From assembly GCA_902489225.1 (NCBI GenBank), contig CABTZA010000021.1, forward strand, positions 1-16,314: 16,314 bases of DNA. Direction: 5' to 3'. Of the stretch, positions 1 to 8,380 are shown piece after piece; position 1 is the first letter of the stretch, and every line of letters begins with the position of its first letter. Made by a program: the position numbers and the translations under genes. The notes beneath the pieces are model-generated. The model was not told where the DNA came from. It ran no database searches and saw only the letters and a program-made list of their open reading frames with translations. Source of the DNA: an uncultured Collinsella sp. (GTDB lineage Bacteria > Actinomycetota > Coriobacteriia > Coriobacteriales > Coriobacteriaceae).

Positions 1-780
1 GCCCTCGAGCAGGTTGGAGATCTCCGCCGTGATCGCCTCGATCTCCGCCGAGTTCTCGGATATCCTGCGCGCGAGCAGCCTCACCGCCCGGTCCTCGGCG
101 GCGACGGCCGCCGCGTCCGGCCTTGTCGAGGAGGCCGTCGAGCGGACGAGGGCCTCGATCTTGCCGCGCGCCGCCCCACGCGTGAGCGCCGCCGCCCTGC
201 GGGGCCCGGCGTCGGCTACCGACCAGGCCCCGCCGAGGGATGCCATGAGCCTCAGCTGGGGCCCGTCGGACAGGTCGACCAGCGCCTCGAAGGCGGGGCA
301 CGATTCCAGCAGGATGCTGCGCAGCCGGTTCTTATTCCTAGTGTTCTCGCAGGTCAGGAAGTTCCTCTGGGCGGCCAGCGCCCTCGCCGCCGCAATCGTC
401 GGACCTGGGTCTCCGACCGGCAGGAGCGCGTCGGGGATGCCAAGCGCCGTCTTCGCGATGACCATCGCGTCTCGCTCGTCGGTCTTGGCGTCGCCGGCGA
501 AGAGCCTGGCGGCCCCGTGCGCCGCGAGTCCCGGCAGGTACGCCGCCGACATCCCGGCCGCCCTGGCGCGGGCGAGCGCGAGGGCGCCTATGTTGCGCGA
601 CTGGTCGACGACCACGAGCGCATCGGGGAAGCGGCCGAACAGCGAGTCCAGGTCGTCCTCCCTGTTCGCGACGGGGGCGCTCAACAGCACCTCGCCATCT
701 CGAGTCGCGACGCATGCCCAGTGGGACGATTTCCCGACATCGAGCCCGATGACGGCTTCCGGCATTCTAATTGGTGCCAC
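1..780 (-). CDS. IS110-family transposase (DEDD recombinase), 3' end off the window
   Basis: This is the first 260 codons of an IS110-type transposase/recombinase, which moves its element through a RuvC-like DEDD domain together with an RNA guide. The start chosen is GTG at 780, because a GGAGGA Shine-Dalgarno sequence (minus strand, about 788-793) sits 7 bases upstream. The in-frame ATG at 765 (Met6) has no such site. The N-terminal RuvC-like domain is clear: GLDVGK (Asp14), VVVDQSRN (Asp59, where many members have Glu), YLPGLAAHGAARLFAGDAKTD, then the KTDERDA motif with Asp101 and Asp104. The middle part is helical, as is usual before the C-terminal Tnp_20 domain, which lies outside the window along with the catalytic Ser. 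It is transcribed away from the adhesin gene. Group placement (IS110/IS117/IS900-like rather than IS1111) is inferred from the N-terminal motifs. Family call is confident; intactness cannot be judged. Confidence 0.9.
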   Translation of the reverse strand, partial: MAPIRMPEAVIGLDVGKSSHWACVATRDGEVLLSAPVANREDDLDSLFGRFPDALVVVDQSRNIGALALARARAAGMSAAYLPGLAAHGAARLFAGDAKTDERDAMVIAKTALGIPDALLPVGDPGPTIAAARALAAQRNFLTCENTRNKNRLRSILLESCPAFEALVDLSDGPQLRLMASLGGAWSVADAGPRRAAALTRGAARGKIEALVRSTASSTRPDAAAVAAEDRAVRLLARRISENSAEIEAITAEISNLLEG

Positions 781-784
781 GGTG

Positions 785-1012
785 GTATCCTCCAATCGGT
801 AGGCCGATCGGAACCCCTCCCCGCGACACCCACATTACCTGGCCGTGGCGCTTGCGCCCGGCAGTTTCCTATCAGTCGTCCGGAGCGGCGAGCGCCCCCG
901 GTGGCAACACCCCCCGGGCCCTCTACGGGGCAGGGGCAGACGGCCATCCGGAGGCGCCCGATCGGCGGCCCCTCGGGGCTTGCCCGTATCGTAGGCAATG
1001 CGCCGAATGCTC
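785..1012 (-). ncRNA. Candidate IS110 bridge RNA / left-end non-coding region
   Basis: There is no convincing ORF between the transposase start and about 1012. This stretch is GC-rich like the transposase and changes abruptly to AT-rich DNA after about 1012. It holds several short inverted repeats: GGCGC/GCGCC at 847-858, GCCCC/GGGGC at 968-979, and TTGCC/GGCAA at 980-998. It is known that IS110-group elements encode a structured bridge RNA in the non-coding end upstream of the transposase and on the same strand. The assignment here is inference from position, length and hairpin content; ends and fold were not computed. Confidence 0.45.
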
Positions 1013-1034
1013 GCCATCGAAATTTATCGATGGC
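1013..1034. repeat. Perfect interrupted palindrome, 8-bp arms
   Basis: The arms are GCCATCGA (1013-1020) and TCGATGGC (1027-1034), separated by AATTTA. The palindrome sits at the switch from GC-rich IS110-like DNA to AT-rich DNA in front of the adhesin gene. Part of the arm (ATCGATGG) recurs at 1067-1074. It could be an operator, a factor-independent stem without a T tract, or part of the insertion site of the element. Confidence 0.5.
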
Positions 1035-1061
1035 CTATTTCAGACTGTAATGGGGCGTATA

Positions 1062-1092
1062 TTTGCATCGATGGGGACGACACACATATATA
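1062..1092 (+). promoter_or_regulatory. Weak candidate promoter for the adhesin gene
   Basis: The best sigma-70-like pair I can see is TTGCAT at 1063-1068 and TATATA at 1087-1092, with an 18-bp spacer. This leaves a leader of roughly 35-40 bases before the ATG at 1136. The -35 match is poor, so this is tentative. The TTGACG at 1105-1110 has no -10 at a usable distance because the ribosome binding site lies there. Confidence 0.35.
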
Positions 1093-1135
1093 GTGAGCCG
1101 CTGCTTGACGTTCTCATGGATTGGGGAGGGCCTTC

Positions 1136-1276
1136 ATGAATCGCGCGTGTGCGAGAGCTCGAGAAATGCTAAAGCCTTTTGGCAAGAAAACCAATACCGC
1201 CAAGCGTGCCCTGAGGGTTTTGGCCGTCCCGCTGGCGGCGTGTGCGCTCATGTTTGGTGCGACGAGCGCGTCGGCC
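1136..1276 (+). other. Signal peptide of the adhesin
   Basis: This covers 47 residues. The basic n-region has Arg/Lys up to about residue 27, the hydrophobic core is VLAVPLAACALMFG, and SASA|DQ is the likely signal peptidase I site. The length is typical of large wall-anchored proteins of Gram-positive bacteria. Confidence 0.85.
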
Positions 1277-4200
1277 GACCAGGTTGTTCCCTATAGCAAC
1301 CATACCGTAAAGACGGTGAATCCCACCGACACCACGGTCAATCTGTTTGACTACTGGGTCGTGGATGGCGACAACGATAAATCGGCAACTGTCAATAATA
1401 TCAACGGCGGCATCAATAAGGGTCATCAGCTCAAATTTAATAGTGGCGCAGGCACGGGCATTAACAAATGGACGGGCAAAAGCGTTATTGATGGTTCCGG
1501 ACGCCTTTCTTTTGTGAAGAAGAAGCTGGTAGGCGGTTACCCGTCGATCGATGCCGGTACGTATACCTCCTACGGTTCGAGCGATAAGTACACTGACGAA
1601 TCGCTCGCATACCTCTTTAACAACGCCAGCCAGGAAAATCACCAGCAGGACGGCAAAGCTGTCTACAACAACGTACAGGGCCTTTTCCAACTTGAGAACG
1701 GATACTACGTTTACGACTCGTACGGTTCTAAAGGCAACTATGCCGTGTACAACTCCACAACGAATTCCTTTAACGTCTACGCTAAAGCGGGCGTATATAA
1801 GGACAGCGTATCAAGTGAGAATCTAGGTCAGTTCTTCCCCTTTGACTCGGCTGAGAAGGTTTTTGAAGAGCAGAACGGTCAGCTCTCTCCCAAACCGATA
1901 ACGGACGGAACGAACGATAAGCTCAACCACCACTTTGGCATGTCCATGACCACGGAGTTTGTCCAGCCTGCGAGCGGAAAGACCACCGATAACAAGGATA
2001 TGATTTTTGAGTTCTCGGGCGACGATGACGTGTGGGTCTACATCGATGGCGTGCTCGTGGGCGACTTGGGCGGCATTCACGAGAAGGCAACGCTCGAGAT
2101 CAACTTTGCCACCGGCGAAGTGAAAGTCGGCCATATTGACGGTGCGAATGGAACCCGGAAGGACATCGAAAATACCACCATCAAAGCGAAGTTCGACACC
2201 GCCGGCGTAAATACCTCCAACTTCCGCGGCAACACCTTCTGTGACAGCAGCAAGCATACGCTGAGCTTCTTCTATCTGGAGCGCGGCGCGGGCGCATCGA
2301 ACATGTCGCTCAAGTTCAACCTCACTACCCTGCCGTCGTCCGAGGTCGCGAAGGTCGACCAGAACGGCGAGGCGGTCAATGGTGCAACCTTCGCGCTGTA
2401 TCGGTCCGATGGACCAAAAACTGACTGGAATGAGGGTGAGCTCATCGCTCAAGGCGAGACAAAAGACGGGGGTCAGCTGATACTTCAAAAGTCGGATGGT
2501 CAAAAGTCGGATGGCTCCGTTCTCTCGTTCGACCAAGAGCATGCCGATGGGCATGACTACTTTGTACTCAAAGAGATTAGCCTGCCTGCGGGATATCGCT
2601 CGAGCCTGACCTCATCTACTACCGCAACGCCAGGTGAGCTGCATCTGCAATACAAGAAAGCTGCGAGTGACACGGGTGGCGTGGTGGTTGCGCCGCAAAC
2701 AACGGTTACAACAGCCGACGGCAAACAGTGGACGGGTAGCCGTATGTGGCTTAACGGCGGTTATCTTGCCGCCAAGGAGACCATCTCTCTTCCTAACAGT
2801 GCGCAAGACAATAAGGGTAACGCCATTAGTTCGGGTACGACGTTTGCCGTCGTGCTCAAGCTTACCGGTGCGAGCGCGGACCATACAAGCGAAGACGCGT
2901 GGACGCCAGTCACGGGCAATCCGCTCGATGGCTACACGCTGTGTTCCGAACACGGTATCGCCGGTGCCGTCCAGGCCGCCAAATCGGCCGACACGAGTGT
3001 CTTTGCCGTCAACACCAATGGTGACTACGAGGTGACGGTCAGGTCGCTGCCCGGCGATATCGAGAAGTACGCCGCCATGTTGACGGACCAGTCGAAGGCG
3101 GAATATACCGTGGCGGTGTATCACACCACGGCATCGTCTCTGGCGGGGGCAACCAAAGACAATACCTCCATGGTCAAATATCAAACGATAAACAGGCAGT
3201 TCTCTACGGTGATCCACCTTACGAACGTACAGAACCGTCTGTTTGTGCAAAAGGTCGACGACCTGGGCAAGCCCGTGAACGGCGCGACGTTTGAGCTGTA
3301 CCAGGCCAAGGACGTTACCGGCGATAGCCCCAGCACGTATGCCATTAAATCGGGTGCCGAGCCGTATGACACCGTGCAGGCAAACGGCATGACCTATCCG
3401 TATGACATTGAGGGTGCTGCATGCTTCCCGCTCGATTCGACATGGCATAAGCCCCTTATCAAGGGTACGTACTATCTGCGCGAATCGTTGAGCCCGGATG
3501 GCTATGAGATTAATTCCACCATTACCAAGGTCATCGTGGACGATTCGGGCGTGTACGTGGATGCCGGTAAGGTGAACGACGGCGTGCGTAGCATGAGCGG
3601 CCCGGGTTCGCTGATTGCTTCCCTGGCGCAGTTTGGCTCTCCCGACTCGATTGACAACACGCTTACGCACATCAAGGGCAAGCTGCAGAGTGCGACCGTT
3701 GACGCCAGCGGAAGCCTGACGTGGGGCCAGGAGTGCACCGCCGAGGGTGTAACGCCTTCTCTGGCGAACGACCTGATGCACATGCGCTATGACAAGACGG
3801 CACAGGGCACCAAGACCGTCTTGCGCTATGTCGAGGACGGTGGCAAGCGCAACGGTCAGCTGGCGACGATCTTTGCCGATACGGGTATCAACCGCATGGC
3901 CCTCTATCAAGAGAATGACTCAGCATATATAGACGATGCCTCCAAAACTCGTACTAACTTGGGCACGCTCCAGCTCAACCATCTCTTTACCACGGCAACG
4001 GCCGTGCAGTATACCGATCGTCGCGTGGCGCGCCTGCAGGTGACTAAGACCGTGACGGCGGACAGTGGCCTTACCGCGCCCACCAAGGATGCGAACAAGC
4101 ACGATCTGACGTTTACGTTTAAGTTCGCCCTGCCGGAGTCCCAGAAGGGCTACGAGGCACGCGTGTTCGACGCGAATGGCATGTCCGTGGGCAACTCCTT

Positions 4201-5368
4201 TACGCTCAAGAACGGCGACACCCATTCCATCAAGGCCGGCGAGACCATCCGCGTATACGACCTTAAGCAGGGCGACAAGTATAGCGTGAGCGAGCTCACC
4301 ACCAAGGGCGAGGACTCCAGCGGCAACGTGCTGGCGAGCATCGTTAACACTGTTACCGGCTCTGCCGACGAGTCGGTGCTTCCGGCCGGCTTTAGCCTCG
4401 TGAAACGTAAGGTCGGTGGCGAGGAGCAGTCGGGAACTGGCAACACCATCGAGGGCAAGATTGTCGCGCTTGCGGGCGGGAAGATCCCTGCGAGCAATAA
4501 ACTCGAGTTCATCAACAACTACAGCGCCAGCTCGGTAACGCTTAAGGCCAAAGACGGTCTGAGCGCCAAGAAGGTGCTCGAAGGTCGCGATTGGGCCGAT
4601 GGCGATTCCTTTACCGCGCAGCTTACGGCCGACGACGGCGTTCCCATGCCCGGCGGTGCCAAGAGCAAGGTGGCTACGGTCGAGCTCACCAACGACCAGC
4701 CGGCGACGTTTGGCGATATCACTTATACCAAGCCTGGCACGTACACCTATACCATCTCGGAGGTTATCCCCGGCTCAGACGCCCGGGCGGGCGGCATAAG
4801 CTATTCCGCTGCTGTCTATACTGCAGAGGTCGTGGTGGAGGATAACCACGCCGGCGCTCTTGTCGTTAAGAGCGTGAAGATGGTACAGGAGTGCAACGAC
4901 GCGGGTGCCGAGACTAAGACGGATGTTGCCAATAAGAACGCAACCTTCACCAACCGCTACGATGAGCACGAACATGACATCATCCTCCATGCTCAAAAGA
5001 ACCTAGTCGACAACTCCGGGACGTTCCCGCTTTCCCAGAACGCCTTTAGCTTTACGCTCGAGGGTGTTGGCGGCCTTGCGGATATCAACGCAACGTTCAA
5101 GCCCAATGCGGTCGACACAAGCGTCAAGGCCCCCATGCCTCAGGGCGCCGAAGGCAACACCATGAACGTGGGCAATAACGCCGACGGTACGGTGACCTGG
5201 CCGGCAATCTCCTATACCGCCCAGGTGGATATGGGGCGCGCTTACGTGTACAAGTTCGCCGAGAATCCCGGCAGCGTTACAGGCATGACCTACGACGGAT
5301 CGGTCTATTACGCCGTAGTACGCAACGCCAAGAAGGGTGCCGGCATCCAGACTTCGATCGAGTACTAG
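1136..5368 (+). CDS. Secreted giant adhesin, N-terminal part (fibro-slime, SpaA and FctA domains), ended by an in-frame TAG
   Basis: This encodes a 1410-aa surface adhesin head. The ATG at 1136 is chosen because GGGGAGGG (1123-1130) lies 5 bases upstream. Residues 1-47 form a long signal peptide (KK/KR region, hydrophobic VLAVPLAACALMFG, cleavage after SASA). Residues about 55-400 form a fibro-slime/PA14-like domain with the hallmark SGDDDVWVYIDG...GDLGGIH near 294-315. SpaA/Cna-B-like domains follow at nt 2341-2645 and 3238-3580 (KVD..G..VNGATF.LY ... L.E...P.GY). A DUF5979-like domain covers nt 4027-4535, then an FctA module 4536-4960 (Lys in SAKKVLEGRD, Glu in YTISEV, Asn in ATFTNRY). A second FctA module starts at 4972 and is cut by TAG at codon 1411, after its Glu strand and before its Asn strand. 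The frame stays open after the stop through 13096, so this is very probably the 5' part of one gene. Without readthrough the product lacks a wall anchor. Confidence 0.9.
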   Translation: MNRACARAREMLKPFGKKTNTAKRALRVLAVPLAACALMFGATSASADQVVPYSNHTVKTVNPTDTTVNLFDYWVVDGDNDKSATVNNINGGINKGHQLKFNSGAGTGINKWTGKSVIDGSGRLSFVKKKLVGGYPSIDAGTYTSYGSSDKYTDESLAYLFNNASQENHQQDGKAVYNNVQGLFQLENGYYVYDSYGSKGNYAVYNSTTNSFNVYAKAGVYKDSVSSENLGQFFPFDSAEKVFEEQNGQLSPKPITDGTNDKLNHHFGMSMTTEFVQPASGKTTDNKDMIFEFSGDDDVWVYIDGVLVGDLGGIHEKATLEINFATGEVKVGHIDGANGTRKDIENTTIKAKFDTAGVNTSNFRGNTFCDSSKHTLSFFYLERGAGASNMSLKFNLTTLPSSEVAKVDQNGEAVNGATFALYRSDGPKTDWNEGELIAQGETKDGGQLILQKSDGQKSDGSVLSFDQEHADGHDYFVLKEISLPAGYRSSLTSSTTATPGELHLQYKKAASDTGGVVVAPQTTVTTADGKQWTGSRMWLNGGYLAAKETISLPNSAQDNKGNAISSGTTFAVVLKLTGASADHTSEDAWTPVTGNPLDGYTLCSEHGIAGAVQAAKSADTSVFAVNTNGDYEVTVRSLPGDIEKYAAMLTDQSKAEYTVAVYHTTASSLAGATKDNTSMVKYQTINRQFSTVIHLTNVQNRLFVQKVDDLGKPVNGATFELYQAKDVTGDSPSTYAIKSGAEPYDTVQANGMTYPYDIEGAACFPLDSTWHKPLIKGTYYLRESLSPDGYEINSTITKVIVDDSGVYVDAGKVNDGVRSMSGPGSLIASLAQFGSPDSIDNTLTHIKGKLQSATVDASGSLTWGQECTAEGVTPSLANDLMHMRYDKTAQGTKTVLRYVEDGGKRNGQLATIFADTGINRMALYQENDSAYIDDASKTRTNLGTLQLNHLFTTATAVQYTDRRVARLQVTKTVTADSGLTAPTKDANKHDLTFTFKFALPESQKGYEARVFDANGMSVGNSFTLKNGDTHSIKAGETIRVYDLKQGDKYSVSELTTKGEDSSGNVLASIVNTVTGSADESVLPAGFSLVKRKVGGEEQSGTGNTIEGKIVALAGGKIPASNKLEFINNYSASSVTLKAKDGLSAKKVLEGRDWADGDSFTAQLTADDGVPMPGGAKSKVATVELTNDQPATFGDITYTKPGTYTYTISEVIPGSDARAGGISYSAAVYTAEVVVEDNHAGALVVKSVKMVQECNDAGAETKTDVANKNATFTNRYDEHEHDIILHAQKNLVDNSGTFPLSQNAFSFTLEGVGGLADINATFKPNAVDTSVKAPMPQGAEGNTMNVGNNADGTVTWPAISYTAQVDMGRAYVYKFAENPGSVTGMTYDGSVYYAVVRNAKKGAGIQTSIEY

Positions 5369-5437
5369 AAGATCACAGAAGACGGCTCGGTAAAGCAGCT
5401 GGACAACAACGCCACGCATTCCTTTACCAATATATAT
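4536..5437 (+). repeat. FctA isopeptide modules 1 and 2 (the second contains the TAG)
   Basis: Module 1 (4536-4960) has SAKKVLEGRD, YTISEV and ATFTNRY. Module 2 (4972-5437) has HAQKNL, YKFAEN and, only after the stop codon, SFTNIY. The motif triad is that of Spy0128/FctA pilin domains, in which Lys bonds to Asn with catalysis by Glu. Without readthrough, module 2 loses its bond-forming Asn. Confidence 0.8.
5366..5368 (+). other. In-frame amber (TAG) codon splitting the adhesin reading frame
   Basis: Codons before it read GIQTSIEY and codons after it read KITEDGSVKQLDNN, then SFTNIY. This completes the FctA module begun at 4972 with its expected terminal F-T-N-x-Y strand. The frame is identical on both sides and there is no insertion or deletion. 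One base change from TAG gives Lys, Gln, Glu, Tyr, Trp, Ser or Leu codons, so a single substitution explains it. Confidence 0.92.
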
Positions 5438-5440
5438 AGC

Positions 5441-8380
5441 GTGGAGCCCGCGAGCGTTACCCTGCAGGGTCAGAAGACCGTGAGCGGTCGCGACTGGAAC
5501 CAGGGCGAGAGCTATACCTTTAACCTTGCCGCCGCTGCGGACGATGCCAGCGCAACTGGCCTGGGCAAGACCACAAAGCAGGCGGTAACGGATGGGGCCA
5601 TTGCCATCGGCACTAACCAGGCCGTCGCCAGCACGCCCGAGTCGGGACGCGTTGCCTCGTTCTCCTTTGGCACCGAAGCCGCCCCGACCGTGACATTCAA
5701 CCGCGCGGGCACCTTTAGCTTCAATATCACCGAGAATGTCGCGCTTGGTGCCCCGGCGAGCATGTCCATGGACAGGCACACCGCACGTGCGACCGTCGTG
5801 GTGACCGATCTGGACGAGCGGGGCAACCACACGGGCAAGCTGCACGTGTCGAGCGTGACCTACGCCAACACCGGCGCCTCCGATGTGGACAAGGGCATAA
5901 TCGATAAGGCCGCCTTCACCAATGCATACCATGCGTCGGGCACCTTTGGCGGCGTGACGGTGAGCAAGACCCTTGAGGGCCGTGCCTCTACCGCGGGCCA
6001 GTTTACCTTTGCCGTGACGGGTCTTTGGTACAACGGCGTTCAGACGTTGGTCAATGGCGCCGAGACTAACCTGTCCAACAAGGCGGCGGAGGCCGGTGTG
6101 TCCGGTGTCGTGGTGGGCACGAACGGGAAAGAGAAGCTCTTTGCCCGCAAGCTCACGGAGCAGGACCTGGGCCATACGTTTGCCTATCGCATCCACGAGA
6201 ACCAGCCTGTGGCCGCCGGCTACACCTATGACACCGGCTACACCGGCGACGCCATCGTGCTCGTCAAGATTCTTGCACGCCAGAACGACCCCGCCAAGCT
6301 CTATACCGTGACGACCGTGCTCAAGGGCGCGGGCGTGACGGCGCTGCTGGGCGATGCCGGCGATGCGAGCGCACTGACGGACGAGGAGATTGCTAAGCTC
6401 AAGCAAGATGCGAATACCTACGTGCAGCAGTACGATGCGAGCAAGGCCGGCACCACAACGCCCGCTGTCTCGTTTGTGAATCGCTATGAGGCAAGTCTCG
6501 ACTATGGCGCCAATGGCGGCCTGCAGATCGAGAAGACGCTGATGTACCCCGAGGGTGCGACGGTGTTCGGCTCGCCCAAGAGTACGTTCCGCTATATCGT
6601 CAAGCCTGCCGACGAGACATCTGCCAACAAGGTCGGCCTTTCCACGGCCGGCAAGGTCTTTGAGACTGCAAACGTCGAGGCCAATGACCCCAAGACCGTG
6701 AGTTTGATGCCTGCGGGCGGGCTGACCTTCAATCAGAATGATGCCGGCAAGACGTTCACCTATACGGTGAGCGAGATTGACGACAAGGCAACGGGCTACA
6801 CGTACGATAAGACGGTCCATACGGTTAAGGCTGTCGTGGCGGATAACGGCGACGGCACGCTTAGGGTCACGACATCGGTAAGCAAGCAGGTCGATGGCAA
6901 GGACGAGCTCGAGGGCCAGTGGATCTACCCGTCGGATGCAACGTCCACCGGTGTCGCGACGGTTAAATTCAAGAACACCTATACGGTCGCCGAGGCGGCA
7001 ACCTACACCCCGTCTGTGACCAAGGTGGTTGCCGGTGCCGATGCCCCGGGCAAGTTTACCTTTACCATGACCGCGGCCGATGACGCTACCAAGGCTGCCA
7101 TCGACGGTGGGCTCATCACCGGCTCTTCGATGAGTGCGGGCAACGGCTATGCCGAGAAGAAGCAAACGGAGGAGGGCCTTAAAGACGGCGAGCACGATAA
7201 GGTTGATTTCTCGAAGCTCACCTTTAATGCGCCGGGCACGTATAAGTTTGATATTCACGAGCTGATCCCGAACAGCGGACCCGGCGAGTGGAAGTATGAC
7301 CAGCACACCTATACCCTGACCGTTACCGTGACCGATGAGGGCGGCAAGCTTGTTGCCCGCGCCGACGACACGACCGGCTCGGAAGGCTTCATCTTCACCA
7401 ATAGGTATCGCACCTCGACGAGCTACGAGCTCCAGGGCGGTCTGGAGATCGTCAAGACGCTCATTGGCAAGGATCTCCATGCCGGCATGTTCGGCTTTAC
7501 GGTGACGGGCGAAGATGCCGCCTCAACCGAAAAGCTCAAGGCGCTGCTGCGCGCGGATGAGGGTAAGCTCACCGTCACGAACGATGAACCGCAGGCCGAT
7601 GGCACGTCGCATACCGGTATTTTGGGCGGTCTGACCTTTGCGACGAGTGATGTGGACAAGACGTTCACCTACAAGGTGGTCGAGAATAGCGGCAAGCAAG
7701 GCGGTTACACCTACGATTCGTCCTATTGGACGGTAGAGATTGCGGTTAACAACCGCGGTGACGGTTCGCTCTATACCGAGACTACCGTCAAGCACTATGA
7801 CTCCAACGGAGTCGAAGCTGCTGGCGATGTGAAGACCTATAGCTCCGAGAACGGTACCGCCAAGGCCAAAGTGTCCTTTACCAACAGCTATGCCGCGTCC
7901 GGAACGTTTGAGGGCCTTACTGCCCAAAAGGTGATGGATTCCGGCGACAAGATCAAGGCTGACCAGTATACGTTTGACCTGTATGCCGAGAAGACCGACG
8001 GTACGCTCCAATGGAGGGACGAGGGCACGACCCAGGCGAGCGATAACGGTATCGCAACGGTCGACTTCGGTAAGCTTTACTTTAAGCTCGGCGATGCTAC
8101 CAGCGAAACTCATGAGCAGACGATTGACCTTACCCGCGCCGTCAACGATGGCATTGCCATCAAGCGGCACAATGCCGACCACACCACTACCTATAGCTTT
8201 AACCTGGTGGCAAAAGAGCGCTTGGTCGACCTGCCCGAGGGCGTGCGTCCCGTGGACACGTCCGCGACGTGCCGCGTGCTGCTCGAGGTGACCGATAACA
8301 ACGACGGTACGCTTACGTCCAAGGTGACCTATCGCGATGGCACCGAGAACGGCAAGATCGTCTTCCACAACACGCGCGAT
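5441..8380 (+). repeat. FctA isopeptide modules 3-8, first tandem array
   Basis: The Lys sites in order are GQKTVSGRD, VSKTLEGRA, IEKTLMYPEG, VTKVVAGAD, IVKTLIGKD and AQKVMDSGD. The Glu sites are NITEN, RIHEN, TVSEI, DIHEL, KVVEN and VAKER. The Asn sites are AFTNAY, SFVNRY, KFKNTY, IFTNRY, SFTNSY and VFHNTR. Module lengths vary between about 420 and 560 bp. The modules are diverged in sequence, so they are old duplications rather than recent expansions. Confidence 0.8.

Noticed and set aside
14..802. Plus-strand frame of 262 codons opposite the transposase
   Set aside because: The minus strand encodes a clear IS110 transposase with its catalytic Asp residues; this frame is Ser/Ala-rich without motifs.
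1121..1135. TTG at 1121 as the adhesin start
   Set aside because: It overlaps the GGGGAGGG ribosome binding site that serves ATG 1136, and the signal peptide reads naturally from the ATG.
5366..5368. Genome-wide reassignment of TAG as a sense codon
   Set aside because: TAG also ends the adhesin at 13094-13096, directly after the RRRR tail, and the surface protein at 16000-16002, so it works as a normal stop here.
5441..5443. GTG 5441 as an independent start for a second adhesin
   Set aside because: There is no ribosome binding site, no signal peptide, and the frame is open back to the TAG with sequence that completes the preceding module.
5003..7480. Minus-strand open frame of 825 codons opposite the adhesin
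   Set aside because: Low-complexity composition mirrors the sense codons; the sense frame has clear domains and motifs.
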